Source: Collimonas arenae
Lineage (GTDB): Bacteria > Pseudomonadota > Gammaproteobacteria > Burkholderiales > Burkholderiaceae_D
Direction of reading: 5' to 3'
DNA length: 64,000 bases
Assembly (NCBI RefSeq): GCF_000786695.1
Contig: NZ_CP009962.1
Coordinates: 3,038,001-3,102,000, forward strand
A program made the translations under genes and the position numbers. Of the stretch, positions 38,482-48,409 are shown in pieces (the stretch's first letter is position 1; the number at the start of each line of letters is the position of its first letter). Under the pieces are notes generated by a model. The model searched no databases, was not told the DNA's origin, and was given only the letters and a program-made list of their open reading frames with translations.

Positions 38482-39717
38482 TCAGGCCTGTAGCGCTTGC
38501 CTGAAATCTTCCACCAGATCAGTTGTATCTTCAATCCCGATTGATACTCGGATCAGCGATTCGCCAATGCCCATGGCGGCACGTCGTTCTGCACCTATCT
38601 CATAGAAAATGGTATGTGCAACGGCAATCACCAGGGTACGGTTGTCGCCCAGATGGGTGCCGGATATCGCCAGCTTCAGCCGGTTCAGATAATCGAAGCA
38701 ATCGATTTCCGGCTTCAATTCAAAGCTGAACAAATAGCTACTGCTACGGAACAACTCGCCAGCCAAAACATATTGCGGATGCGATTCGAGGCCCGGATAA
38801 TGCACCGCGGCGACCCGTGGATCGGCTTCCAGCATGCGCGCCACCGCCAGCGCACTGGCACTGCTACGTTCCATACGTAAGGCGATGGTCTCGGCCCCGA
38901 CAGCAATATGATGCGCCGCCTCCGGCCCCAGCGACGCACCGAAATCACGCAAGCTCTTGGCGCGAATCTGCGCCAGTGCCCACTGTACCGGCGGATTACG
39001 CTTATAGGCGTCGTAGATATTGGGAAAACTGCTCCAGTCAAACAAACCGGTATCGGTCAAGGCGCCCCCCAGCGCATTGCCATGGCCGCCAATCGACTTG
39101 GTCAGGGAGTTGACCACCAGGCCGGCACCGACTGTTTTTGGCTGGAACAGATAGGGCGAGGTCATGGTGTTATCCACCACAAACAGAATCCCGCGCGCGC
39201 GGCACAGCTCGCCGATACGCTTGAGGTCTGCAACCTGGGTGCGCGGATTGGCGATGGTTTCAACGAACACCATACGCGTTGCGGGCGTCAGCGCCGCTTC
39301 GACGTTGGCTACGTCAGTGGCGTCAACCATACTGACCTTGCCGCCCTGCCCGCCAAATGTCTGCCACATGCTGGCAGTGTTACCAAACAAAAATACGGAC
39401 GACACCACATGATCGCCTTCGCGCAGCAAAGCTTGGATCAACGCGCCGATAGCTGCCATGCCGGAGGCGAAACAGATAGACGCGAGACCGCCTTCCATCT
39501 TGGTGACTTTATCTTCCAAGGCGGCCACGGTCGGATTGCCTTGGCGGCCATAGCGATAGCCGGACTGTTTGCCCTGGAATACTTCTGCCAGCTGGCGCGC
39601 ATCGCTGTAACCCCAGGTTACCGAGGTGTGGACAGGCTTGTGCGGTGCGCCGTGCTCGATGGTTTTCTGACGATCGCTATGCAGGATGGTGGTGGTGAAG
39701 CCGTATTTTTGTGTCAT
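38482..39717 (-). CDS. Cystathionine gamma-synthase-family PLP enzyme
   Basis: 411 aa Cys/Met metabolism PLP enzyme. The Schiff-base Lys lies in NSLTKSIGGHGNALGG; substrate and cofactor contacts are in YRYGRQGNPT and FASGMAAIGA. It occupies the position after purF where other Burkholderiales carry metZ (O-succinylhomoserine sulfhydrylase), but the N terminus (GFTTTILHSDRQKTIEHGAPHKPVHTS) is of a different subfamily. I therefore do not assign metZ. Start MTQKYGF at 39717; a frame from 39768 runs into the hairpin. Confidence 0.85.
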   Translation of the reverse strand: MTQKYGFTTTILHSDRQKTIEHGAPHKPVHTSVTWGYSDARQLAEVFQGKQSGYRYGRQGNPTVAALEDKVTKMEGGLASICFASGMAAIGALIQALLREGDHVVSSVFLFGNTASMWQTFGGQGGKVSMVDATDVANVEAALTPATRMVFVETIANPRTQVADLKRIGELCRARGILFVVDNTMTSPYLFQPKTVGAGLVVNSLTKSIGGHGNALGGALTDTGLFDWSSFPNIYDAYKRNPPVQWALAQIRAKSLRDFGASLGPEAAHHIAVGAETIALRMERSSASALAVARMLEADPRVAAVHYPGLESHPQYVLAGELFRSSSYLFSFELKPEIDCFDYLNRLKLAISGTHLGDNRTLVIAVAHTIFYEIGAERRAAMGIGESLIRVSIGIEDTTDLVEDFRQALQA

Positions 39718-39760
39718 GTTTGCGCTTTGCTTGAAGGCTTTTTTATCCACGAAAAATGCA

Positions 39761-39815
39761 AAAAGCACGGAAATATCCGTTAATGAATTGCCTCATTCGG
39801 TTTTTCCGTGCTTTT
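39761..39815 (-). terminator. Long terminator-like hairpin between purF and the PLP-enzyme gene
   Basis: Outer arms AAAAGCACGGAAA (39761-39773) and TTTCCGTGCTTTT (39803-39815) are a perfect 13-bp stem. Inner pairs CCG/CGG and AATGA/TCATT extend it. The T-run on the minus strand ends about 43 bases before the next start codon, so it may end purF transcripts or act as an attenuator for the PLP-enzyme gene. Confidence 0.8.
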
Positions 39816-39858
39816 CGCGGATCAGGTTTTTACGCTGAATCCGCATACGTTCAAAAAA

Positions 39859-41376
39859 TCAGTCTACCTGGGCCAGACTCAAGTTCAACTGCGAACGCAC
39901 TGCATCTTCGCTTTCAGGCTTCGGGTTGTTGCGGGCGAATTCGATACGATCGAGATAGTCGCGCGAAATGTCGCCGGTGATGTAGTTGCCGTCAAAGCAG
40001 GATGCCTCGAAATTCGTCAGCATTGGATTGACATCGGAAATCGAACGCTTGAGGGCGTCGATATCCTGGTACACCAGCGCATCGGCAGTGATTTCACGGC
40101 AGACTTCTTCGTCGCTGCGGCCGTAGGCGATCAGTTCGCCGCGGGTCGGCATGTCGATGCCGTAGACGTTCGGGAACTTGACCGGCGGCGCCGCCGAGGC
40201 GAATATCACACGCTTGGCGCCGGAATCACGCGCCATTTGCACGATCTCGCGGCTGGTGGTGCCACGCACGATCGAATCATCGACCAGCAACACGGTCTTG
40301 CCCTTGAACTCGGAACCGATCGCATTCAGTTTCTGGCGTACCGATTTCTTGCGGATCGCCTGCCCTGGCATCAGGAAGGTGCGACCGATGTAACGGTTCT
40401 TGATGAAGCCTTCGCGGTATTCGATATTCAGCTTGAGCGCCAACTGGATGGCGGCTGGACGCGACGAATCGGGAATTGGCATGACCACGTCGATGTCGCC
40501 GCTGGAAAATTCGCGCTTGATCTTGTCGGCCAGGTATTCGCCCATTTTCAGGCGAGTGGCGTAAACCGAAGCGCCATCGATGATCGAATCCGGACGAGCC
40601 AGGTAAACAAACTCAAACGCGCAAGGATTCAGGGTAGGATTTTCAGCGCACTGCTGGTTGTACATCTGGCCATCGATATCGATGAAAATCGCTTCGCCAG
40701 GCATCACATCGCGCAGGAAACGGAAACCCAGGCCTTCGAGCGCTACCGACTCGCTGGCGATGACGTATTCAGTACCCTTGTCGGTCTCGTTCAAGCCGAT
40801 ACACAGCGGCCGGATGCCGTACGGATCGCGGAAAGCCAGCAAACCATGGCCGGCAATCTGCGCCACCACGGCGTAAGAACCGCGCACCCGCCGGTGGACG
40901 TTGGCGACCGCCTTGAACAGCACGCTCGGATCGAGCGAATAGCCGATCGTGGCTTGCTGGATTTCATGGGCCAGGACGTTCAGCAGGACTTCGGTATCGG
41001 AATCGGTATTGATATGCCGGCGATCGTTCTTGAACATCTCGATCTTCAGCTGCTCGGCGTTGGTCAGATTGCCGTTGTGCGCCAGGATGATGCCGAACGG
41101 GGCATTGACGTAGAACGGTTGCGCCTCTTCCGCGCTGGCGGTGCCGGCGGTTGGATAACGCACCTGGCCGATGCCGAAATTGCCCGGCAAGGAACGCATG
41201 TTGCGGGTACGGAAGACATCGCGCACCAGGCCGTTGGCCTTGTGCATGAAAAATCCGTTGCCGTGATTGGTTGCGATCCCCGCTGCATCCTGACCACGAT
41301 GTTGCAAAAGCAACAAGGCATCATAAATGAGTTGATTGGCGGGGTTCTGGGAAGCGATGCCGACTATGCCACACAT
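39859..41376 (-). CDS. purF: Amidophosphoribosyltransferase
   Basis: 505 aa first enzyme of de novo purine synthesis (PRPP + glutamine to 5-phosphoribosylamine). After removal of Met, Cys2 (MCGIVGIAS) is the glutaminase nucleophile. The glutaminase domain (1 to about 230) has VRYPTAGTASAEEAQPF. The transferase domain has the PRPP loop VLLVDDSIVRGTT. Length is like E. coli PurF (505 aa). It is followed by the long hairpin at 39761-39815; cvpA is upstream, 81 bases away, as in E. coli. Confidence 0.97.
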   Translation of the reverse strand: MCGIVGIASQNPANQLIYDALLLLQHRGQDAAGIATNHGNGFFMHKANGLVRDVFRTRNMRSLPGNFGIGQVRYPTAGTASAEEAQPFYVNAPFGIILAHNGNLTNAEQLKIEMFKNDRRHINTDSDTEVLLNVLAHEIQQATIGYSLDPSVLFKAVANVHRRVRGSYAVVAQIAGHGLLAFRDPYGIRPLCIGLNETDKGTEYVIASESVALEGLGFRFLRDVMPGEAIFIDIDGQMYNQQCAENPTLNPCAFEFVYLARPDSIIDGASVYATRLKMGEYLADKIKREFSSGDIDVVMPIPDSSRPAAIQLALKLNIEYREGFIKNRYIGRTFLMPGQAIRKKSVRQKLNAIGSEFKGKTVLLVDDSIVRGTTSREIVQMARDSGAKRVIFASAAPPVKFPNVYGIDMPTRGELIAYGRSDEEVCREITADALVYQDIDALKRSISDVNPMLTNFEASCFDGNYITGDISRDYLDRIEFARNNPKPESEDAVRSQLNLSLAQVD

Positions 41377-41457
41377 GGTGGACTCCTAAACAATAAACAA
41401 TCCGGTACAGCTCGATGGCGCTCGCGCAAACATGAGCGCAAGTCCATTACAGCAAAT

Positions 41458-41946
41458 TCAAAACTTCAGATGACTCGCGAATTCCCCCGGCAAATAGGGG
41501 ATAACGGTTCGCGCGGCGCTTTCCGCCAAAGGGCTCAGCATCGCATCTCGCCAGAAAGGCTGTTGCGGAATTGCCGTAGCACCACACACCAGAACCGCCG
41601 CCAGCACAAACAGCAGGCCGCGCGCCAAGCCGAAAAAAACACCAAGCCCATGATCCACAAGCCCCAGGCCGCTGGCCTTGATCACGGCATTGAGCGCCAT
41701 GCTCAACAACATCATTAATAACCTTACGCCAATAAACAGCGCCAGGAAAGCCACGATTAAACGCGTTACATTTCCCGGAATTGCATCGGGCAGCAATTTT
41801 GCCAGATTTTCGCCATACATGTTGGCGATCACCAAGGCAATTACCCAGCTCGCCAATGACAGGATTTCCCTCACCAGACCACGCAAAGTGCCGATCACGA
41901 CTGAGCAAATCAGCACAAACAGCACCAGATAATCGAAAATTGTCAC
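41458..41946 (-). CDS. cvpA: CvpA-family membrane protein
   Basis: 162 aa with four hydrophobic segments (YLVLFVLICSVVIGTLRGL, LSLASWVIALVIANMYG, LIVAFLALFIGVRLLMMLL, GLARGLLFVLAAVLVCGA). Typical CvpA, linked to colicin V production in E. coli and to envelope stress. It lies directly upstream of purF, the conserved arrangement, and 67 bases after the SPOR-protein gene. Confidence 0.93.
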   Translation of the reverse strand: MTIFDYLVLFVLICSVVIGTLRGLVREILSLASWVIALVIANMYGENLAKLLPDAIPGNVTRLIVAFLALFIGVRLLMMLLSMALNAVIKASGLGLVDHGLGVFFGLARGLLFVLAAVLVCGATAIPQQPFWRDAMLSPLAESAARTVIPYLPGEFASHLKF

Positions 41947-42013
41947 GCGGCTTGTGGGTTTCTGATCAGTAATCTATATGGCGCACATGGGGCGAAAATC
42001 AAGCCGTGTCTAC

Positions 42014-43006
42014 TTAACCTGGGATCAAACTGCCGTTAAGACCTAACTTAGCCAGCTTGGCACGCGTTTTTTCGGCATCTTCCTTGCTGCTGAACGGGCC
42101 GACGCGAATGCGGATACGCTCACCCGCCGAGGTCGGTACTTTTTGCGTATAGGAGCGAATGCCGGCTTCTTTCAGTTTGCCTTGCAATTCATCAACCTTA
42201 TCCTGCGATGCCAGCGCAGCTACCTGCAGCACGAACTTGCCCGGCTTCTTTTCAGCCGCCGGAGCTGGGGCAGTATCACTGTGGCCATCCAGAATCGCCA
42301 GCGCACGCGCCGAGTCGTCGCTCTTGTCGGCGGCGGGAGCTGGTTCCGGCTTAGGTTTTGATTCAGCCTTAGGTTTGACTTCCGGCTTCGGCTTGGTTTC
42401 CGGTTTAGGTGTGACCGGTGTAGGCGCGGCTGACGAAGGTGCAACCGGCGTCACTGCAGCAACTGGAGGTGGCGTCGCAACGCTTGGCATTATCGGCGTT
42501 ATGGCAGCAGGAGGTTTTTCAGCTGCAGCAGGTTTGCTTGCGGCTGGTGCGCTACTGGCGGTTGTCGATGGCTTGACTGGAGCCTGAGTGGCGGGTGCGC
42601 TACTCGCAGGATCGACTATTTCCTCTTGCTGATCCAGGCCACCGCTATTGACCGAGGCTGCCGCGCTGGCCTCAGGCTTATCGCGTGACGGGATTTGGAT
42701 GGCAATATCTTCCGCCAATGGTTTCGGCTCGGAATCCAGGATCATCGGCAATACGATCACGACCGCCAGCACCAAGGCTACCGCCCCCACCAGACGGCGG
42801 CGAGCGCGTTTCTTTTCCGGCAAAACCGGATCTACTGCTTCGTTCTGTTGATTGGCCGCTTTGCTTGCCCTGGCTTTGCGAGCCCGTAAAGGCAACTCTG
42901 CCTGTTCGGCGTCAGGTCCGATTCCGGTATCGGCCTTGGAACGATAAACACCCTGGTCAGGGTCGGTTTGCTGCTTGTTTTTGCGAAGAAAAGAGAACAA
43001 ACCCAT
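42014..43006 (-). CDS. SPOR-domain membrane protein (DedD-like)
   Basis: 330 aa. A basic cytoplasmic N terminus (residues 1-70) leads to one membrane helix (LVGAVALVLAVVIVLPMIL, about 73-91) and a long Ala/Pro/Lys/Thr-rich periplasmic linker. The C-terminal SPOR domain (about 250-330; KFVLQVAALASQDKVDELQGKL, RIRVGPFSSKEDAEKTRAKL) binds denuded septal peptidoglycan. Cell-division role inferred from the family. Located between folC and cvpA, as in other beta-proteobacteria. Confidence 0.9.
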   Translation of the reverse strand: MGLFSFLRKNKQQTDPDQGVYRSKADTGIGPDAEQAELPLRARKARASKAANQQNEAVDPVLPEKKRARRRLVGAVALVLAVVIVLPMILDSEPKPLAEDIAIQIPSRDKPEASAAASVNSGGLDQQEEIVDPASSAPATQAPVKPSTTASSAPAASKPAAAEKPPAAITPIMPSVATPPPVAAVTPVAPSSAAPTPVTPKPETKPKPEVKPKAESKPKPEPAPAADKSDDSARALAILDGHSDTAPAPAAEKKPGKFVLQVAALASQDKVDELQGKLKEAGIRSYTQKVPTSAGERIRIRVGPFSSKEDAEKTRAKLAKLGLNGSLIPG

Positions 43007-43061
43007 GCGATATATTTAGCTAGCAAGTGAATAAGCGGAAATGCCGCCTGTCGGTCAATCG

Positions 43062-44372
43062 TCAGTGAAATCCAGACTTTCTGGCCGCCATTACGCCGGC
43101 AACAGTCAGGAACGACCCGAAAACCACAATTCTATCATTCTCGCCAGCCCTGCCTAAGGCATTTGCATAGGCTTCAGCAGGAGAATCGAAACAGGCGATG
43201 CTGGATTGCGCATCTGCCCCATCCTCTGGATGGACACCAGCCTCCAGCAAACGTTCTTTTATTTGCTCGCCGGTAGCCGAGCGCGGCAACGGCAAAGTGG
43301 TCAGGCACCAATGATCGATGCGGGTTTTTAGCTGCGCGACGATACCTTCAATGTCTTTATCCAACATGGCGCCAAACACTGCATAGGTGTACGGATGAAA
43401 ACCCATGTTGTCGAGATTCTGCGCCAGCGTCGCAGCCGCGTGCGGATTGTGCGCCACATCCAGGATCACCAGCGGCTGGCCTGGCAACACCTGGAAACGG
43501 CCCGGCAGGTCCATCATGACAAAACCGCTGCGCACCTCCTGTGCGCTGACCGGCAATTCTTGTTTCAGCGCTTCCAGCGCCGCCAACGCCGCCGAGGCAT
43601 TCAGCAACTGGTTGGCGCCACGCAAGCTCGGATAGCCAAGCGCATTACGGCGCTGGCCACGGCCGCCGTAGTTCCATTGCTGCTTGTCGCCGGTGTAATT
43701 GAAATCGCGACCCAGCAGCCAGAGGTCGGCGCCAATCGCGTTGGCATGGTCGATCAAGGATTGTGGCGGTACCGGATCGCTGCAAATAGCAGCCTTGCCG
43801 GGACGGAAAATGCCAGCCTTTTCAAAACCGATTTTCTCGCGGGTGTTGCCCAGGTATTCAATGTGGTCGATGTCGACGCTGGTGACGATGGAGACATCGG
43901 CATCGACAATGTTGACGGCATCCAGCCGCCCGCCGAGACCGACCTCCAGGATCACCACGTCGAGCTTGGCCTCGGCCAGCAAATGCATGATGGCCAGGGT
44001 GGTGAATTCAAAATAAGTCAGGGAAATATCGCCGCGCTGCGCTTCAACCGCTTCAAAACTGGCGATCAGGGCGGCGTCCGAAGCAGATTCACCGCCAATC
44101 CGGGCGCGCTCGTTGAAATCAAGGAAATGCGGCTTGATGTACAGACCTACCTTGTAGCCGGCGCGCAACAGAATCGACTCCAGCATGGCGCAAGTCGATC
44201 CCTTGCCGTTGGTGCCGGCCACCATAATGACGGGGCAGGTAAATTGCAGTTGTAGCCGCTCCTTTACCTGCACCACACGGTCCAGGCCCATGTCGATAGT
44301 TTTGAAATGACGCGACTCAAGCAGCGCGAGCCAATCGGAAAGCGTCACAGGCTTGGCGGAAATATTTGACAT
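43062..44372 (-). CDS. folC: Bifunctional folylpolyglutamate/dihydrofolate synthase
   Basis: 436 aa Mur-ligase-fold enzyme that adds glutamate to dihydropteroate and folates. P-loop GTNGKGSTCAML (about 53-64). GLGGRLDAVNIVDADVSIVTSVDIDH and VLDVAHNPHAAATLAQNL are typical. Start at MSNISAKPV (44372); four more residues are possible from 44384. Its start lies 25 bases after the accD hairpin. Confidence 0.95.
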   Translation of the reverse strand: MSNISAKPVTLSDWLALLESRHFKTIDMGLDRVVQVKERLQLQFTCPVIMVAGTNGKGSTCAMLESILLRAGYKVGLYIKPHFLDFNERARIGGESASDAALIASFEAVEAQRGDISLTYFEFTTLAIMHLLAEAKLDVVILEVGLGGRLDAVNIVDADVSIVTSVDIDHIEYLGNTREKIGFEKAGIFRPGKAAICSDPVPPQSLIDHANAIGADLWLLGRDFNYTGDKQQWNYGGRGQRRNALGYPSLRGANQLLNASAALAALEALKQELPVSAQEVRSGFVMMDLPGRFQVLPGQPLVILDVAHNPHAAATLAQNLDNMGFHPYTYAVFGAMLDKDIEGIVAQLKTRIDHWCLTTLPLPRSATGEQIKERLLEAGVHPEDGADAQSSIACFDSPAEAYANALGRAGENDRIVVFGSFLTVAGVMAARKSGFH

Positions 44373-44387
44373 TTTTACATCCAACTA

Positions 44388-44422
44388 AAAACAAAAGGCC
44401 TGAACCGGCGACAGTTCAGGCC
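44388..44422 (-). terminator. Intrinsic terminator after accD
   Basis: Perfect 9-bp stem GGCCTGAAC/GTTCAGGCC (44397-44405, 44414-44422) with an 8-base loop. On the minus strand it is followed by TTTTGTTTTT. It lies between the accD stop and the folC start, only about 16 bases before the latter, so folC either depends on read-through or has a promoter inside accD. Confidence 0.85.
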
Positions 44423-44439
44423 CTAGACCGGAATTCACA

Positions 44440-45312
44440 TTACGCGATGGATTCGGCTGGCTGATCTTGCAACAACGCTAACAACCGCGCAATTTCTTCA
44501 CGCATCTTGCGACGATCGACGATCATGTCGACGGCGCCCTTAGTAACCAGGAATTCAGCACGCTGGAAGCCTTCAGGCAGCTTCTCACGGACGGTGTTTT
44601 CAATCACGCGCGGACCGGCAAAACCGATCAACGCTTTCGGCTCGGCGATCACAACATCGCCCATGAAGGCGAAGGAAGCAGAAACGCCACCCATGGTCGG
44701 ATCGGTCAAGACGCTGATGAACGGCAATTTCTTTTCCGACAACTTGGTGAGCATCGAAGTCGTCTTGGCCATTTGCATCAGGGACAGCAGGCCTTCTTGC
44801 ATCCGCGCACCGCCTGTAGCGGTAATGCAGATAAATGGCACTTTTTGCTCCAGCGCGACCTGCGCACCGCGCACAAAACGTTCGCCGACTACCGAACCCA
44901 TCGAACCACCCATGAATTCGAACTCAAACGCCGCCACGACTACCGGCAAGGTCATGATCGAACCGCCCAGCACAATCAGCGCGTCAGTTTCGCCGGTGGC
45001 GTCCATCGCTGCCTTGAGGCGATCAGGGTATTTTTTACTGTCTTTGAATTTGAGCGTGTCGATCGGCAATGTTTCCTGGCCGATCTCATAACGGCCGCCT
45101 GCATCCAGCAGCGCATCCAGGCGTTCCCGGGCGCGGATCCGCATGTGGTGATTGCACTTCGGGCAAACATGAATGTTTGACTCCAGATCGGTGCGATACA
45201 GCACTGCTTCGCATGACGGGCACTTTACCCACAGGCCTTCAGGGATGGACTTGCGGGTTGCCGAGTCACTGCGCTGAATACGTGGGGGTAGTAATTTTTC
45301 TAGCCAACTCAT
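44440..45312 (-). CDS. accD: Acetyl-CoA carboxylase carboxyltransferase subunit beta
   Basis: 290 aa. The N-terminal zinc ribbon has four cysteines ([23 protein letters not shown], about 33-55). The crotonase-like carboxyltransferase domain contains [21 protein letters not shown] and [21 protein letters not shown]. Works with AccA to transfer carboxyl to acetyl-CoA in fatty acid synthesis. Located 115 bases after trpA; ends at a strong terminator. Confidence 0.97.
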   Translation of the reverse strand: MSWLEKLLPPRIQRSDSATRKSIPEGLWVKCPSCEAVLYRTDLESNIHVCPKCNHHMRIRARERLDALLDAGGRYEIGQETLPIDTLKFKDSKKYPDRLKAAMDATGETDALIVLGGSIMTLPVVVAAFEFEFMGGSMGSVVGERFVRGAQVALEQKVPFICITATGGARMQEGLLSLMQMAKTTSMLTKLSEKKLPFISVLTDPTMGGVSASFAFMGDVVIAEPKALIGFAGPRVIENTVREKLPEGFQRAEFLVTKGAVDMIVDRRKMREEIARLLALLQDQPAESIA

Positions 45313-45427
45313 AGAGCGACCTCCTTCAGATTTTTTTCTTGCCGAATTTTACCTTTATCCCTGCATCAGCGAAATAGCTAATCAAAGATAGATTACATGC
45401 CATTAAGACATCAAACGACTTCGAAAA

Positions 45428-46225
45428 TCATTCATCCAGCGCTTTTCTAATCCCGGACAGGAAGCTTTCCACTGCCGCTACAGACTGTTCCGGCGGCGTA
45501 TTTTCCAATTCCTGGATAATCCGGCTACCGATGACAATCGCGTCCGACACTTGCGCTACCGCCTTCGCAGTCGCCGCATCCCGGATGCCGAAACCGACGC
45601 CAATTGGCAATTTAACATGCTTTCGGATCGCCGCTACACGGGCTGCAACCTCAGTGGTATCGATATTCGCCGCACCGGTCACACCTTTCAACGACACATA
45701 ATACGTGAAACCGCTGCCGACCTTGGCCACTTGCTCGATCCGCTGCTCAGTCGATGTCGGCGCCAGCAGGAAAATCGGATCCATGCCGTTAGCCTGCATT
45801 TTTTTGGCAAATTCTTCGCATTCTTCGGGTGGATAGTCGACCACAATGCTACCGTCGACGCCAGCATCTTTCGCAGCAGAAATAAATGCATCGACGCCCA
45901 TGCGTTCCAGCGGATTGGCGTAACCCATCAGCACCACCGGCGTCGTCGCATTGGTTTGACGGAACTCGCGGACATAACCCAATACGTCGTGCAAGCTGAC
46001 GCCGAACTTTAGCGCACGTTCGCAAGCGCGCTGGATCACCGGTCCTTCGGCCATTGGATCAGAAAACGGCACCCCCAGTTCCAGGATATCGGCGCCGCCG
46101 CGGACCAGCGCATGCATCAGCGGCACGGTCAGCTCCGGCGCGGGATCGCCTGCGGTAATGAATGGGATCAGGCCTTTTTTATTACTGGCGGCAAGTGCGG
46201 CCAAGGTAGTCTGGATTCGGGACAT
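45428..46225 (-). CDS. trpA: Tryptophan synthase alpha subunit
   Basis: 265 aa TIM barrel that splits indole-3-glycerol phosphate. The catalytic Glu lies in [16 protein letters not shown] (Glu about 48, Asp about 59). The phosphate-binding end is [12 protein letters not shown] plus IVIGSRI. Length usual (E. coli 268 aa). Followed by accD and preceded by trpB, separated by 100 bases. Confidence 0.97.
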   Translation of the reverse strand: MSRIQTTLAALAASNKKGLIPFITAGDPAPELTVPLMHALVRGGADILELGVPFSDPMAEGPVIQRACERALKFGVSLHDVLGYVREFRQTNATTPVVLMGYANPLERMGVDAFISAAKDAGVDGSIVVDYPPEECEEFAKKMQANGMDPIFLLAPTSTEQRIEQVAKVGSGFTYYVSLKGVTGAANIDTTEVAARVAAIRKHVKLPIGVGFGIRDAATAKAVAQVSDAIVIGSRIIQELENTPPEQSVAAVESFLSGIRKALDE

Positions 46226-46325
46226 AGGATCTATCGAAATGGGTAGCTTTGTGGTGGTTGCGTAATTTTTGCTGATCTGTAGCAGGTTTGACGCTGCGCT
46301 ACGGACCAGCGAACCTGGTCTTGGA

Positions 46326-47591
46326 CTAGGCCAGCTTCAAACGCTCGGCAACGGTATGCATGTCCTTGTCGCCGCGGCCGGACAAATTGGCCAGGATGAT
46401 CTTATCCTTGGGCAAGGTCGCCGCCAGCCGGGCTGCATAAGCCAGGGCATGACTGGATTCCAGCGCAGGGATAATCCCTTCGATGCGGCAACAGGTATGG
46501 AAGGCCGCCAGCGCCTCATCGTCGGTCACTGTTTCGTAGGTAGCGCGACCGGAATCCTTAAGCCACGCGTGCTCGGGGCCTACTCCCGGATAATCCAGGC
46601 CGGCGGATACCGAGTGGGTTTCGATGATCTGGCCGTTTTCATCCTGCAGCAGATAGGTGCGATTGCCATGCAGTACACCTGGCGAACCCAAGGTCAGCGA
46701 GGCGGAATGCTTACCGCTAGCGAGCCCTTCGCCAGCCGCTTCAACACCGATCAGCGCAACATCGTGATGATCGATGTAAGGATAGAAAATTCCCATCGCA
46801 TTGGAGCCGCCGCCAATGCAGGCAACCACGTAGTCTGGTTGGCGTCCGGTCATTTCTGGCATTTGCGTCAGGCATTCGTTGCCGATCACAGATTGGAAAT
46901 CGCGCACCATCATCGGGTACGGATGCGGGCCAGCCACCGTACCGATGATGTAGAACGTATCTTCAACATTGGTAACCCAGTCGCGCATGGCTTCATTGAG
47001 CGCGTCTTTCAAGGTCTTGGAACCGGATTCGACCGGTACCACCTTGGCGCCCAGCAGGTTCATGCGGTAAACGTTCTGCATCTGCCGCTTGACGTCCTCG
47101 CTACCCATATAGACCACACATTCAAGGCCGAAACGGGCGCAAATGGTGGCGGTGGCGACGCCATGCTGGCCAGCGCCGGTTTCAGCGATGACGCGCGGTT
47201 TACCCATGCGCTTGGCCAGCAAGGCCTGGCCGATGACATTATTGATCTTGTGAGCGCCGGTGTGGTTCAAGTCTTCACGCTTGAAATAGATCTGCGCGCC
47301 GCCCATCTGCTCGGACCAGCGCTTGGCGTGATAAATCGGACTGGGACGCCCGACAAAATGCTTGAGTTCGTTATGGAATTCCGCGAGAAACTGGGGTTCG
47401 TTCTGGTATTTGGCGTAAGCCTGCTGCAACTCGCTCAGCGCCAGGGTCAGGGTTTCCGAAACAAAACTGCCACCATACATGCCAAAATGGCCCTTGGCGT
47501 CGGGTAAATTGTATTGTGCGCTCTGGCGCAAGTTGCTAGCGGCGAGCGGCTGGCGCTCGGCGTACTGCTCGAGTGGGGTGAGTTCTTTCAT
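46326..47591 (-). CDS. trpB: Tryptophan synthase beta subunit
   Basis: 421 aa PLP enzyme joining indole to serine. The PLP Lys lies in [13 protein letters not shown]. The phosphate-binding GGGSNAMG is present. The N terminus has about 20 residues more than E. coli TrpB (397 aa). Placed between trpF and trpA; in several relatives a DNA methylase gene sits between trpB and trpA, and none is present here. Confidence 0.97.
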   Translation of the reverse strand: MKELTPLEQYAERQPLAASNLRQSAQYNLPDAKGHFGMYGGSFVSETLTLALSELQQAYAKYQNEPQFLAEFHNELKHFVGRPSPIYHAKRWSEQMGGAQIYFKREDLNHTGAHKINNVIGQALLAKRMGKPRVIAETGAGQHGVATATICARFGLECVVYMGSEDVKRQMQNVYRMNLLGAKVVPVESGSKTLKDALNEAMRDWVTNVEDTFYIIGTVAGPHPYPMMVRDFQSVIGNECLTQMPEMTGRQPDYVVACIGGGSNAMGIFYPYIDHHDVALIGVEAAGEGLASGKHSASLTLGSPGVLHGNRTYLLQDENGQIIETHSVSAGLDYPGVGPEHAWLKDSGRATYETVTDDEALAAFHTCCRIEGIIPALESSHALAYAARLAATLPKDKIILANLSGRGDKDMHTVAERLKLA

Positions 47592-47652
47592 GGTGTATCT
47601 CTCTAGTGTGTCTACTGTGCTGGGGTCGCCGTCCGGGAGATGCAGCCAATTG

Positions 47653-48327
47653 CTATATCTCGCTCAAATCGGCATCCGCCTGCCGTATCGCGGCAATGAA
47701 TGCGCGAATCTTGGCGGCGTCCTTAATGCCCTTGTCTTGCTCGACGCCACTGCTGACGTCGACCGCAAAGGGACGTACGCGCTTTACCGCGTCAGTCGCA
47801 TTGTGCACGCTCAAGCCACCACTTAAAACGACCTGAGGCGCGAGTTCTTTTGGGATGAGAGACCAATCAAATACCTTTCCACTACCACCATAAGCTTCTA
47901 CCAAGGCGTCCAGCAGCAACCCTGCATATAAACGGCTGCCACCATGGTAGGCCTGCGCATATTCTAACAAATCTGCAGCCAAGGTTGCAGTTCCGATGCG
48001 CATGGCGCGAATAAATGGACGGTGGACAGATTCCGCCAGCGCCGCGCTGTGCTGCACAGTCTCATCGCCATGGAATTGCAGCAAGGATACTGGAGCCTCG
48101 GCCACGATGTCTTGCAGTTGTGCCGGCTCGGCGTTGACGAACAACCCTACTGTGGTTATAAACGGCGGCACAGTAGCGATCAGGTTGGCCGCTTGCCTTG
48201 GCGTGACATAGCGTGGACTTTTGGGGTAGAAAACGAAACCCAGTGCATCTGCGCCTGCGGCAATAGCTGCCTGCACGTCCTGTTCACGCGTCAGACCGCA
48301 GATTTTGATTCTGGTGCGATGGCTCAT
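47653..48327 (-). CDS. trpF: Phosphoribosylanthranilate isomerase
   Basis: 224 aa TIM-barrel enzyme of tryptophan synthesis. Catalytic Cys lies in [10 protein letters not shown] (about 9) and Asp in [12 protein letters not shown] near the C terminus; LQFHGDE and LSGGL are also typical. A stand-alone TrpF, not fused to TrpC as in E. coli, is the rule in Burkholderiales. 61 bases ahead of trpB. Confidence 0.96.
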   Translation of the reverse strand: MSHRTRIKICGLTREQDVQAAIAAGADALGFVFYPKSPRYVTPRQAANLIATVPPFITTVGLFVNAEPAQLQDIVAEAPVSLLQFHGDETVQHSAALAESVHRPFIRAMRIGTATLAADLLEYAQAYHGGSRLYAGLLLDALVEAYGGSGKVFDWSLIPKELAPQVVLSGGLSVHNATDAVKRVRPFAVDVSSGVEQDKGIKDAAKIRAFIAAIRQADADLSEI

Positions 48328-48409
48328 GTGGCTGGTCTAATCGAATAAATATTAATAAGCGCAATGTATCATTTTGGCGGCATACCAAATTGACAGCCAT
48401 TTCCCGCAT

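Noticed and set aside
41418..41439. GCGCTC/GAGCGC hairpin between purF and cvpA
   Set aside because: Only 6 bp with no T-run; not enough for a terminator call.
39808..41718. 636-codon plus-strand frame
   Set aside because: Antisense to purF, which has full family motifs; the frame is open only because of GC-rich codon bias.
46269..47507. 412-codon plus-strand frame
   Set aside because: Antisense shadow of trpB with no recognisable domain.
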